27,268 nt of DNA from a virus. The translations under genes were made by a program, and so were the position numbers. The notes under the pieces are model-generated. The model made no database searches. It was not told the DNA's origin and was given only the letters and a program-made list of their open reading frames with translations. Positions 1 to 5,787 of this stretch are shown piece by piece. Location: positions 1-27,268 of IMG/VR virus record IMGVR_UViG_3300046002_007055; one strand, given 5' to 3'. How positions within the stretch are numbered: position 1 is the stretch's first letter; the number at the start of each line of letters is the position of its first letter.

Positions 1-10
1 GGAGGTGCAG

Positions 11-463
11 ATGAAAGATGATTCGCAGACGAAGGTAGGCGGTGTGACCGTGACTTCAAAACGGGCATGTCATGGCACTGCAAGCGTGATGACACTGGCC
101 GGAGCGCTGACGGAAATCAATCAAAGGAAGGTTTGGAATCGAGTTCGCAATGGACTGTGTGCATCCAATGCGGCGATGCTGAGCATCGTTGAACTTCATC
201 TGGATGTCGGGATCGGTTGTCGTTCGTGCGCACCGATTGTTGGCCTGGGGACGGCGCTCATTTTTTTGGTGACGCGACAACAAAAGCCGGAAATGGATTT
301 GTTGGTGAGCGAGCGTACGAGGCAGGGGTACGCAATTTTGGTCTTTACAAGTGACCAAGACTTAAAGGCATGGGACTGGCTTAATTTTTACTCTCGTCTT
401 GAAACTTCAAAATCAGTCCTAGCAATTCATGAACTGCCCTTGTTTGGAGAGCAGGCGAAATAG
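11..463 (+). CDS. Hypothetical protein, 150 aa
   Basis: I do not recognise this protein. A strong Shine-Dalgarno (GGAGG at 1-5) sits five bases before the ATG at 11, which is why I prefer that start over the GTG at 5. The product is Cys- and Val-rich, with a hydrophobic stretch around residues 70-88 (VGLGTALIFLVT) that could be one membrane segment or a buried strand. Its last 83 bases overlap the 3' end of the repressor gene on the opposite strand, so the two genes converge with no terminator between them. Codon choice looks like a real gene, and the opposite-strand ORF at 56-358 looks less convincing. It could belong to the superinfection or immunity region of the phage or be the last host-side gene; nothing in the window decides. 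Confidence 0.5.
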   Translation: MKDDSQTKVGGVTVTSKRACHGTASVMTLAGALTEINQRKVWNRVRNGLCASNAAMLSIVELHLDVGIGCRSCAPIVGLGTALIFLVTRQQKPEMDLLVSERTRQGYAILVFTSDQDLKAWDWLNFYSRLETSKSVLAIHELPLFGEQAK

Positions 464-767
464 CGTCAAATTCTTGACCAAGTTTGTACCCCAACGGGGA
501 GAGGTTGGTGGCCGTTTCCCCTGCTGGCATCATGACTGTGCGCTTTTCTGTGTTGTTCCAGTTGGGGTCAACTTCTCCTCGCTCAAGCCAAAGGGCGTCG
601 CATCCCAGCTCATAAGCGAGGGCAGGCAATGCGGCGCTTTGCAGGATTGCTCCGCGCTCAATTTTGGAAATGGTTGCTTGCTTGCAGCCGGTCCTTTTGG
701 CGAGTTCAGTCTGTTTAAGACCCACTCGTTCACGGGCATATTTGAGGCGTTCGGCTAGTGTCGTCAT
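381..767 (-). CDS. CI-like XRE-family repressor
   Basis: A 128-residue DNA-binding protein with an N-terminal HTH_3/XRE domain (about residues 5-60; helix-turn-helix around QTELAKRTGCKQATISKIER). It is the probable lysogeny repressor, acting at the operator region between it and the divergent Cro-like gene. After the HTH comes a roughly 65-residue tail with no recognisable S24/LexA peptidase domain; the protein is too short for one, so it is unlikely to be induced by RecA-stimulated self-cleavage. A consensus TATAAT lies at 779-774 on the minus strand, six bases before the ATG. Transcription would then start at or next to the initiation codon, giving a leaderless mRNA, as known for lambda cI from PRM. 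The 3' end overlaps the convergent ORF at 11-463. Confidence 0.85.
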   Translation of the reverse strand: MTTLAERLKYARERVGLKQTELAKRTGCKQATISKIERGAILQSAALPALAYELGCDALWLERGEVDPNWNNTEKRTVMMPAGETATNLSPLGYKLGQEFDAISPALQTRAVHELLGLILKFQDESKN

Positions 768-802
768 GCATAAATTATAGCCCGTAAAGAATATTTATGC
801 AT
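766..802. promoter_or_regulatory. Immunity operator/promoter region between repressor and Cro-like gene
   Basis: A perfect 10-bp inverted repeat, ATGCATAAAT (766-775) and ATTTATGCAT (793-802), is separated by 17 bp. The two ATGCAT palindromes are 31 bp apart, about three helical turns. The left arm covers the repressor start codon and borders its -10 (TATAAT, 779-774 minus). The right arm lies about 17 bp before a TACAAT (819-824 plus) that could be the -10 of the Cro-like gene, so binding there would cover the -35 position. No good -35 is seen for either promoter. That these are the operators is inferred from position and symmetry. Confidence 0.6.
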
Positions 803-841
803 ATTACCATAAGTCAATTACAATGACGCTAAGGAATAAAA

Positions 842-1072
842 ATGACACCTAGAAAATTACTGAAGCTGATCCGTTACGTGGGTGAAATGTCTCAAGTCCA
901 GGTCGCGCAGGCCACTGGCATACCTCAATCAACGATCAGCAAAATTGAATGCGGCAAGGTTGCAGACGTCAAGAACAAAAGCTTCAACGCCCTGCTCACG
1001 CTTTATCAGGAGGTGTTGTCTAAGCAGGACACAAGCCACTTGATGCGCCTTCAACTCATGACGCAAAAGTAG
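842..1072 (+). CDS. Cro-like XRE-family regulator
   Basis: A 76-residue protein made almost entirely of one helix-turn-helix domain (QVQVAQATGIPQSTISKIE at about residues 18-36). It is transcribed divergently from the repressor and is the first gene of the rightward early operon, the position of Cro in lambdoid phages. Its likely job is to repress the maintenance promoter and temper early transcription during lytic growth. The ATG at 842 has AAGGA at 831-835. The HTH resembles that of the neighbouring repressor (both have an ATISKIE/STISKIE recognition helix), as expected if both read the same operators. A plasmid-type or toxin-antitoxin HTH is possible from sequence alone, but the position argues for Cro. 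Confidence 0.75.
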   Translation: MTPRKLLKLIRYVGEMSQVQVAQATGIPQSTISKIECGKVADVKNKSFNALLTLYQEVLSKQDTSHLMRLQLMTQK

Positions 1073-1079
1073 GCTGGTC

Positions 1080-1181
1080 ATGTACCTGCTTGTTCAGGAC
1101 TGCGCTGATACCACCGAATGCAGGGTTGTCCTGATGGCTTCATTGCGCTTGCGCGCCTCCTTGGTGCAGATGGATGTGTGA
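1080..1181 (+). CDS. Possible small ORF, 33 aa, coupled to the replication gene
   Basis: This ORF runs from the ATG at 1080 to the TGA at 1179-1181 and fills most of the gap between the Cro-like gene and the replication gene, whose GTG start lies three bases after its stop. The product begins MYLLVQDC and has no recognised domain. No convincing Shine-Dalgarno is present. It may be a leader peptide that brings ribosomes to the weak GTG start downstream, or simply a chance ORF. Confidence 0.2.
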   Translation: MYLLVQDCADTTECRVVLMASLRLRASLVQMDV

Positions 1182-1184
1182 GCT

Positions 1185-2171
1185 GTGAACTACTTTCCGT
1201 TCCACATGGGTGACTACATCTGCTCAACGCAGCATCTCTCGCTTGAAGAGGATTTGATGTATCGGCGCTTGCTGGACCTGTACTACATGGGTGAAAAAGC
1301 GCTCACAAAGGACGAGCGTCAGCTTTTTCGCCTGACCAAGGCCACCGGTGAAATAACCCAAGAGGCTGTGCGAACGGTGTTGGCTGAGTTTTTCCAGTTG
1401 ACAGAAATCGGCTGGGTCAACAAACGAGCCGAAATCGAACTCAAGGTCATGTGTGATTTGCGCGATGAAAAGCAATCTCGCAAGTCGAATGAAAAAGAGC
1501 GAATGCGCCGTCACCGTGAAAAGCGCTCCCACATGTTTGACGCCCTAAGGGCCATTGACGTGGTGCCCGCCTGGGATATCAGCCTTGAAAAACTCGAAGT
1601 TTTATTCCAAGACAGGTGTGGGAAAGAGGGTGAAAACCTGCAACCCGTACAGGTCAAGCCTGCAACGCACCTGCAACGCGTACAAAACGAAACTGCACCG
1701 GCTGTACCAATACCAATACCAATACCAAATACAAATACAAATACAAATACAAACACAAAGATAAATACAACAACCAAAAAACAAAACACCGCAACATTCG
1801 TTGCACCGCCTGACGGCGTGTCCAATTTGGTTTGGATGGATTTCTGTCAACTGCGCAAAACCAAGCGAGCCCACCTCAGCCCAACCGCACTTGAAGTCAT
1901 TCGCCGTGAAGCAGACAAGGCAGGGTGGAGCCTCGAGCAGGCCCTTCGCGAGAGCTGTGCACGGGGATGGACGGGCTTCAAAGCCAGTTGGGTGAGCGAT
2001 AAACCCGTTCCCCAATGGGCAGACAAACCCGCGTTCACCACCACCGTGCCAGGCAATAACCGCCTAGACCCTGCGCTTGAAAAAATCAAAGCCGACCGTC
2101 TGAATGCAGTGCCTATGCCCGATCACCTCAGGACCCAAATCCGCGAGTTGATCGAAAGAGGGAGGTCGTGA
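1185..2171 (+). CDS. DUF1376 (YdaU-like) phage replication protein
   Basis: A 328-residue protein with an N-terminal DUF1376 domain (about residues 1-90; MNYFPFHMGDY, HLSLEEDLMYRRLLDLYY), a family found in phage replication regions and named after YdaU of the Rac prophage. The conserved motif begins at residue 1, so the GTG at 1185 is the real start despite a weak ribosome site. A basic stretch (about 95-115) follows, then a low-complexity linker at about 174-193 made of alternating Pro-Ile and Asn-Thr pairs, then a C-terminal domain with the WTGFKASW motif typical of replication-initiation proteins. It probably acts at the phage origin as an initiator or helicase-loading factor. No separate helicase or DnaC-like loader is encoded in the window. 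It is followed directly by the zinc-ribbon gene (TGA then ATG with no gap). Confidence 0.8.
   Translation: MNYFPFHMGDYICSTQHLSLEEDLMYRRLLDLYYMGEKALTKDERQLFRLTKATGEITQEAVRTVLAEFFQLTEIGWVNKRAEIELKVMCDLRDEKQSRKSNEKERMRRHREKRSHMFDALRAIDVVPAWDISLEKLEVLFQDRCGKEGENLQPVQVKPATHLQRVQNETAPAVPIPIPIPNTNTNTNTNTKINTTTKKQNTATFVAPPDGVSNLVWMDFCQLRKTKRAHLSPTALEVIRREADKAGWSLEQALRESCARGWTGFKASWVSDKPVPQWADKPAFTTTVPGNNRLDPALEKIKADRLNAVPMPDHLRTQIRELIERGRS
1705..1752 (+). repeat. In-frame hexanucleotide tandem repeats
   Basis: About four copies of TACCAA (1705-1728) are followed by four copies of ATACAA (1729-1752), coding the Pro-Ile and Asn-Thr dipeptide runs of the DUF1376 protein linker. The unit is six bases, so copy-number changes would alter linker length without shifting the reading frame. 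Confidence 0.85.
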
Positions 2172-2453
2172 ATGTGTGCCAACTGCGATGCTGCCAGGCA
2201 CTACCCGAGACATCCTGTGTTCTGTCCATCCTGCATTTGGTGTGGTGGTCGTTACATCCAGATGCTGGGAACGCTGCCGATCTCCAAGATCCTCATCAGG
2301 GACCGCAGAAGGCATGTTCTAGCCACTTGGATTGCCCATGGGCACTTGGAGTGCCAGTTGAGGCGATTGGCCCTCCACGGGCCTTCCTTGGCTCCAGATC
2401 CGTCAGAGCCCACGACATCAACGAAAGCCCGCTCTCGCAGTCCGAGGCGGTAA
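2172..2453 (+). CDS. Small zinc-ribbon-like phage protein
   Basis: A 93-residue basic protein starting immediately after the replication gene stop (TGAATG), so translation is probably coupled. The N-terminus carries two cysteine pairs, MCANC (C2, C5) and FCPSCIWC (C18, C21, C24), consistent with a small zinc-binding fold. The middle (LPISKILIRDRRRHVLATWIAHG) is helical and Arg-rich, and the C-terminal 20 residues are Ser/Pro/Arg-rich and probably disordered. Similar small Cys-rich proteins of unknown function follow DUF1376 genes in other betaproteobacterial phages, as I recall, but I cannot name a function. An overlapping ORF in another frame (2168-2491) lacks these features and is a shadow. 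Confidence 0.6.
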   Translation: MCANCDAARHYPRHPVFCPSCIWCGGRYIQMLGTLPISKILIRDRRRHVLATWIAHGHLECQLRRLALHGPSLAPDPSEPTTSTKARSRSPRR

Positions 2454-2487
2454 TTGCCATGCGAGATTTTCCGATAAAGGTTCAGCC

Positions 2488-2682
2488 ATGAAATCACTCT
2501 CAAAAGCCCTGATTTGCATCCGCATTGGTGAGGTCACGACCAGGTTGAATGTCCTGCGAGATCTGGTTGTTGGCAACATGAGCGAGCAAGACGAAATGGT
2601 CTTTAGTTCCTTGCTGTCCTCAATCCGCTGCAATGTGAACGCCATTGAGGCCCTTTGCTCTGGCACGAAAGAAATGCCATGA
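2488..2682 (+). CDS. Small hypothetical early protein, 64 aa
   Basis: A short, mostly helical product (MKSLSKALICIRIGEVTTRL...) with a plausible ribosome site (AAAGG, 2476-2480) before the ATG. It lies in line with the early genes, and its stop overlaps the start of the VRR-NUC gene as ATGA, the usual sign of translational coupling in this operon. There is no recognised domain. The length and heptad-like spacing of hydrophobic residues would suit a small dimeric partner protein, but that is a guess. Confidence 0.55.
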   Translation: MKSLSKALICIRIGEVTTRLNVLRDLVVGNMSEQDEMVFSSLLSSIRCNVNAIEALCSGTKEMP

Positions 2683-3068
2683 GCGAGCACGACAGTCAGA
2701 CCGCTTTTTTCCGCTGGGCAGCGCTTCAAGGCATTGCAGGGCTAGAGCAAATGCATGCCATCCCCAATGGCGGCTTTCGGCACCCTTCAGTGGCTGCAAA
2801 GCTCAAAGCCGAAGGCGTCAAGCCTGGTGTGCCAGACGTGTACTGGCCACATGCACGGGGTGGCTTCATTGGGCTTGCGATCGAGTTTAAACACGCCAGT
2901 GCAGGCCCCTCCAAAGAGCAGCGCGAGCGCATCACCTCAATGCAGCATGCAGGCTGGTGCGTTTGTGTGTGCTGGGATTGGCAGGCCGCAGCAAGAACTG
3001 TTTTGGGCTATGCCGGAATGATGCACCTGAGCATGCCGATGAAAAGCACCTTGGTGGACTCGCTATGA
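2679..3068 (+). CDS. VRR-NUC domain nuclease
   Basis: A 129-residue protein that is almost all VRR-NUC, a PD-(D/E)xK nuclease fold. The signature is visible in order: the polar segment AIPNGG (28-33), GVPDVY with the metal-binding Asp53, then IEFK with Glu69 and Lys71, and a late Gln81 in KEQRERI. Stand-alone VRR-NUC proteins are common in phage early regions and are thought to cleave branched or recombination DNA. Being next to NinB supports a role in phage recombination or repair. I place the start at the ATG at 2679, which overlaps the preceding stop as ATGA, rather than an upstream in-frame ATG at 2655. The stop again overlaps the next start. Confidence 0.85.
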   Translation: MSEHDSQTAFFRWAALQGIAGLEQMHAIPNGGFRHPSVAAKLKAEGVKPGVPDVYWPHARGGFIGLAIEFKHASAGPSKEQRERITSMQHAGWCVCVCWDWQAAARTVLGYAGMMHLSMPMKSTLVDSL

Positions 3069-3550
3069 GCAAATCCATCACAGTCCTCATGTGGGAGCCT
3101 GTAACGGGATACCAAGCCATGACAAGCCAACTTTGGCCATGGATAAAGGCAACGCTTGTGGCAGGTCACAAACTGACCGTCAAGGCGTCAGTGCAAGAAG
3201 ATGACCGCACCCTGATTCAGAACCGTTTTTACTGGTCCGCCGGTTGCTTGGGTGCCATTGCTGAACAAGCCAAAGTGGCTGGCATTCGTTATGAGTCCGA
3301 TGCTTGGCACAACCTGTTCAAGCGCAAGTTCTTGGGTTACGAGATTCTGAAAGAAAAGGTGGCCGGAACCAAACGCACTTTGGTGATCAGGCGATTGCGC
3401 AGCACCAGTGATTTGAAGGTCAAGGCCATGAATACGTACCTGGAGCAAGTTCAAGCCTATGCCACCACCGAGTTGGGTGTGATTTTTGAGACTCAAGGCT
3501 GGCGACATGCAATAGATCCAGAAACGGGTGAGATTCGAGGCATGCGGTGA
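3065..3550 (+). CDS. ninB: NinB-like recombination protein
   Basis: A 161-residue protein resembling lambda NinB (Orf), a single-strand DNA-binding recombination mediator that can stand in for RecFOR. Recognisable family features include the region around TLIQNRFYWSAGCLGAIAEQ, where the target protein is expected to enter a helical core, and a central basic stretch (KRTLVIRRLRSTSDL). The C-terminus is short and acidic-basic mixed. The ATG at 3065 overlaps the VRR-NUC stop as ATGA, so I reject the longer in-frame start at 2957, which would run deep into the nuclease gene. Its place between a structure-specific nuclease and the putative late antiterminator matches the nin-region position in lambdoid phages. 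Confidence 0.75.
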   Translation: MSKSITVLMWEPVTGYQAMTSQLWPWIKATLVAGHKLTVKASVQEDDRTLIQNRFYWSAGCLGAIAEQAKVAGIRYESDAWHNLFKRKFLGYEILKEKVAGTKRTLVIRRLRSTSDLKVKAMNTYLEQVQAYATTELGVIFETQGWRHAIDPETGEIRGMR

Positions 3551-3607
3551 GTGTCAGTTTGATGTCTCACAGAACGAGCTTTTGCAATGGTCGAAGGAGA
3601 AAATCAA

Positions 3608-4114
3608 ATGTTGATTCAAGAGCGCTATAACTCGGCACGCGACACATCGAGCTTGAAAGTGGTGGCATCCACGCGCTACGCACCATCAGATATTTTGATT
3701 GCTGCTGGACTGACAGCCATTGAATGTGAGGTGGCCTTGTTGGTCTGGGACGTTGAAGCGAGGGGCAAGACTGCTTCGAAACTGGCACTGATCCATGAGT
3801 TGGCCAAGATGCTCAGTGGGTACAAGACTCGCTCACGAATCAAGTTCAAGGGTGATTGCCACAACATCGCCAAGGAGGTGATGGCATGGCGCTTGTATGG
3901 CGTGTGTCAGCCTTGCTCGGGACGAGGCTACCAATTGATCTTAGGCACGCCTATGCTGTCAAACGATTTGTGTAAACACTGTCTCGGAACTGGCAAGGTG
4001 CCGCTTCCCCGTGGTGAAGGTCACACCTGGTTGGTGGGTGAGATCGACCGATTGATTGCAAGGGCTGCTGGTGTGATGATGAAAAAACTTGCCGCGGAGA
4101 TGGACTTGGACTAA
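3608..4114 (+). CDS. Putative Q-type late antiterminator with DnaJ-like zinc finger
   Basis: A 168-residue protein. The N-terminal part is helical (DILIAAGLTAIECEVALLVW). The C-terminal half carries CxxCxGxG at 100-107 (CQPCSGRG) and CxxCxGTG at 122-129 (CKHCLGTG), two Cys pairs 18 residues apart. Lambda Q and Q82 relatives have a comparable CxxC...CxxC zinc motif. The gene is the last of the early operon and is followed by an intrinsic terminator and then the late genes, which is where Q should sit. If correct, it loads on RNA polymerase at a late promoter and lets it read through the many terminators downstream. I chose the ATG at 3608 because AAGGAG (3594-3599) precedes it; the upstream ATG at 3587 has no ribosome site. 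A zinc-finger protein of another function remains possible. Confidence 0.5.
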   Translation: MLIQERYNSARDTSSLKVVASTRYAPSDILIAAGLTAIECEVALLVWDVEARGKTASKLALIHELAKMLSGYKTRSRIKFKGDCHNIAKEVMAWRLYGVCQPCSGRGYQLILGTPMLSNDLCKHCLGTGKVPLPRGEGHTWLVGEIDRLIARAAGVMMKKLAAEMDLD

Positions 4115-4166
4115 GATGTCCTCAACGATAAAGACCGGGTGTTCCGGCCAGACTAAAAGAGTTACA

Positions 4167-4200
4167 AACCCGCGATGGAAACCTGTCGGCGGGTTTTTTT
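4167..4200 (+). terminator. Intrinsic terminator after the early operon
   Basis: A perfect 7-bp stem, AACCCGC (4167-4173) with GCGGGTT (4189-4195), a 15-base loop and a run of seven T to 4200. It lies 52 bp after the putative antiterminator gene, the position of tR' relative to Q in lambda. Confidence 0.8.
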
Positions 4201-4264
4201 GTTTGGTGCTGCTTTGAATCAAGAGAGCCTTTTAGAAAGCCGTGCAGTTAGTTCCACAAGCGAC

Positions 4265-4287
4265 GCTGAGATACAATGTATCTCAGC
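4265..4287. promoter_or_regulatory. Toxin-antitoxin operator palindrome with embedded -10
   Basis: A perfect 10-bp inverted repeat (GCTGAGATAC at 4265-4274, GTATCTCAGC at 4278-4287) with a 3-bp spacer, 22 bp upstream of the antitoxin start. TACAAT at 4272-4277 in its centre could serve as the -10, so antitoxin binding would block the promoter. DinJ/RelB-type antitoxins are known to repress their own operon through such palindromes. Confidence 0.75.
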
Positions 4288-4308
4288 AACTTGCAATAGG
4301 AGCATTCC

Positions 4309-4590
4309 ATGCCTGCTACCACCACAATGGTTCACGTTCGCGTGGACGAAAAAATCAAGACTCAGGCTGCAGAAACACTGAGCTCAATGGGCTTGACCGT
4401 TTCGGATGCAATACGCGTGTTCCTGACCCGGATCGTTGCTGACAAGGCGCTGCCGTTCGATTTGAAGGCACCGAATGAGACCAGTCGTGCCGCCATTGCC
4501 GAGGCCGATCAGATGATCCAGAGCCGTCGCGCACGCTTTGCAACTGCTGATGCTCTGTTGAATGACCTCGAAAAAGTCGACCATAAGTAA
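4309..4590 (+). CDS. RelB/DinJ-family antitoxin
   Basis: A 93-residue protein with an N-terminal ribbon-helix-helix domain (about residues 8-40; VHVRVDEKIKTQA...SDAIRVFLTRI) followed by the DinJ-like segment DKALPFDLKAPNETSRAAI, typical of RelB/DinJ antitoxins paired with YafQ toxins. The RHH part would dimerise and bind the palindrome at 4265-4287, and the C-terminal half should wrap the toxin. AGGAG at 4298-4302 gives a good ribosome site for the ATG at 4309. The toxin gene starts inside the antitoxin 3' end (29-bp overlap), ensuring coupled synthesis with antitoxin first. The pair is probably a moron carried for lysogen stability or phage defence. Confidence 0.88.
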   Translation: MPATTTMVHVRVDEKIKTQAAETLSSMGLTVSDAIRVFLTRIVADKALPFDLKAPNETSRAAIAEADQMIQSRRARFATADALLNDLEKVDHK

Positions 4591-4891
4591 GCGGGCAAAT
4601 TTGCCCCGTGCTTCTGACTACACCAGAGAGTTTCAAAAGGACTGGCAGCGATTGACCCACTCCGGCCGTTATGACATGAACCGCCTAAAAGAGGCCATGT
4701 TGTTGCTGGTCGCTAACAGCGGGCCGCTACCGCCTGAGTGGTTAGACCACATGTTGACGGGGGACTGGGCTTTCCATCGTGAATGCCACATTGGCGGTGA
4801 TTTCCTGCTTATCTACAGGCTTGACGACTCGGGTAAGACCGGGTCGGTGGTGTTTGTGCGCAGCGGGACACATGCTGAGCTTTTTTCGTGA
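4562..4891 (+). CDS. YafQ-family mRNA interferase toxin
   Basis: A 109-residue RelE-superfamily toxin that, by family, cuts mRNA in the ribosomal A site. It lines up without gaps with E. coli YafQ over the C-terminal half. The YafQ catalytic residues H50, H63, D67 and H87 correspond to H63 (LDH), H76 (ECH), D80 (GGD) and H104 (GTH) here. YafQ W68 is replaced by Phe81, a conservative aromatic change. The N-terminus has about 15 extra residues before the usual YafQ start; they are encoded within the overlap with the antitoxin gene, so an internal TTG at 4601 could be the true start. The toxin looks intact and probably active. Confidence 0.85.
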   Translation: MTSKKSTISKRANLPRASDYTREFQKDWQRLTHSGRYDMNRLKEAMLLLVANSGPLPPEWLDHMLTGDWAFHRECHIGGDFLLIYRLDDSGKTGSVVFVRSGTHAELFS

Positions 4892-4946
4892 CCTGTCCCT
4901 AAACGATTAATTACTCTTGCCAAGGGGTTGGCAGTTAAGAAATCAA

Positions 4947-5213
4947 TCAAGCTCTTCGAAATGGGCTTAATGGTTTGCGTTTGGGCACAGCACCTTGGTA
5001 CTGGTTTGCGTCAAAGTTCTTTCGTTGCTTGAGCAATTCATCACCGTCTAAGGTTTGCGCCAAATTTTCCCGGTCGCTGGTTGAGACACCATGCGATGCA
5101 AAATGAGTGCGCCAAGTATCGACCACGGCAATGACCGTCTGCACTTGTGCGGCGGCCTGAGCAGGCGCAATGCCAAATGCATCACACTGGGTCATGGCAT
5201 TGGCCAAGCTGGA
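4947..5213 (-). pseudogene. hipA remnant (C-terminal fragment)
   Basis: About 88 codons resembling the C-terminal end of HipA-family Ser/Thr kinases: SLANAMTQCDAFGIAPAQ, then a VVDTWRTHFASHGVS segment and a basic tail. Everything that makes HipA a kinase (N-terminal lobe, ATP-binding and catalytic loops, some 300 or more residues) is absent. The fragment is in a different reading frame from the upstream HTH gene and begins within about 30 codons of it, so a large internal deletion removed most of the toxin. The ORF extends back to 5348, but that upstream part is an out-of-frame reading of the HTH gene. Identification as HipA rests on resemblance of the tail and on the HipB-like neighbour. Confidence 0.55.
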
Positions 5214-5295
5214 CTTTTTTTGATGCACGCATGCGGGTCTCCGCTGAAGCCTGCGCACGGGCTTGGCCAAGCTGCACCGCTTGCCGAACATCGAG

Positions 5296-5574
5296 TTAAA
5301 GCGCGCCAAGATCATGTTCTGGTAATGCCAAGTCTCCCAGCGCACCATCTCTGTTGTTCAGCCACAAAGCAGTTGCCACCACACCGATGCTCACTGGGGG
5401 ATCACCCGCTTCAAGGCGCTGGAGCGTAGAGAGGCTAACGCCCAATCGCTTTGACCAGGTGCACAGCGACTTCTTCCTGCGCAAACGGGCCACAGCAAGG
5501 TCTGCACCAAGCTTTTGGAGTGATCCCAAGGTGGCAGGAGGGAGCAGGTTAATGGCTTTGGCGCTTCTTGGCAT
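5296..5574 (-). CDS. HipB-like XRE antitoxin, C-terminally truncated
   Basis: A 92-residue HTH protein (MPRSAKAINLLPPATLGSLQ; HTH around residues 36-58 with RLGVSLSTLQRLEAG) of the type encoded directly before HipA toxins (ATALWLNNRDGALGDLALPE). It ends at a TAA at 5298-5296. The same frame continues past this stop for some 26 codons of plausible HipB tail (LDVRQAVQLGQARAQASAE...RMRASKK), so the stop looks like a nonsense mutation rather than the native end. The DNA-binding domain is complete and the upstream inverted repeat is intact. The protein may therefore still bind its operator as an orphan regulator, although its toxin has been deleted. Confidence 0.65.
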   Translation of the reverse strand: MPRSAKAINLLPPATLGSLQKLGADLAVARLRRKKSLCTWSKRLGVSLSTLQRLEAGDPPVSIGVVATALWLNNRDGALGDLALPEHDLGAL

Positions 5575-5622
5575 ACCGATATATCAATGCAAATAGGCAT
5601 ACTTTGTATCGTTATATCGGTA
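5574..5622. promoter_or_regulatory. Operator of the HipB-like gene
   Basis: A perfect 10-bp inverted repeat, TACCGATATA (5574-5583) and TATATCGGTA (5613-5622), is separated by 29 bp of AT-rich sequence. The near arm overlaps the first base of the minus-strand start codon. HipB-type antitoxins bind paired inverted sites before their own operon, so this is the expected autoregulatory site. No promoter hexamers could be assigned with confidence. Confidence 0.6.
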
Positions 5623-5787
5623 CATATCAAGGGTGGCATAGTGATCGTGCGGTTTCCCTCAAAAGTTTGCAGATGATTACCGTGTCATATCTCTGGCGAT
5701 GTAAATTTGCGCTATCTGCAAAATAAGGTGGACAAGGCGGCTAGATTGAATATGGCCGTCAATTTCAACGATGGGGATGGTCGTTTC

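Noticed and set aside
56-358. 100-codon minus-strand ORF in the leftmost region
   Set aside because: No ribosome site or domain; the plus-strand ORF from 11 has a strong Shine-Dalgarno.
1511-2015. Minus-strand ORFs with Val-Phe, Gly-Ile or Trp-Tyr runs
   Set aside because: These are reverse readings of the hexanucleotide repeat in the replication gene.
2957-3064. Longer N-terminus for the NinB-like gene
   Set aside because: It would overlap the nuclease gene by more than 100 bases; the ATG at 3065 is coupled to the nuclease stop.
4105-4127. TTGGAC-N17-TAAAGA as a late promoter after the Q-like gene
   Set aside because: Both hexamers match the consensus poorly and nothing else supports it, so it is not listed as a feature.
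5200-5274. 12-bp direct repeat TTGGCCAAGCTG (5200-5211 and 5263-5274) as the scar of the hipA deletion
   Set aside because: Deletion between direct repeats would leave one copy, not two, so the repeat cannot be simply read as the endpoint.
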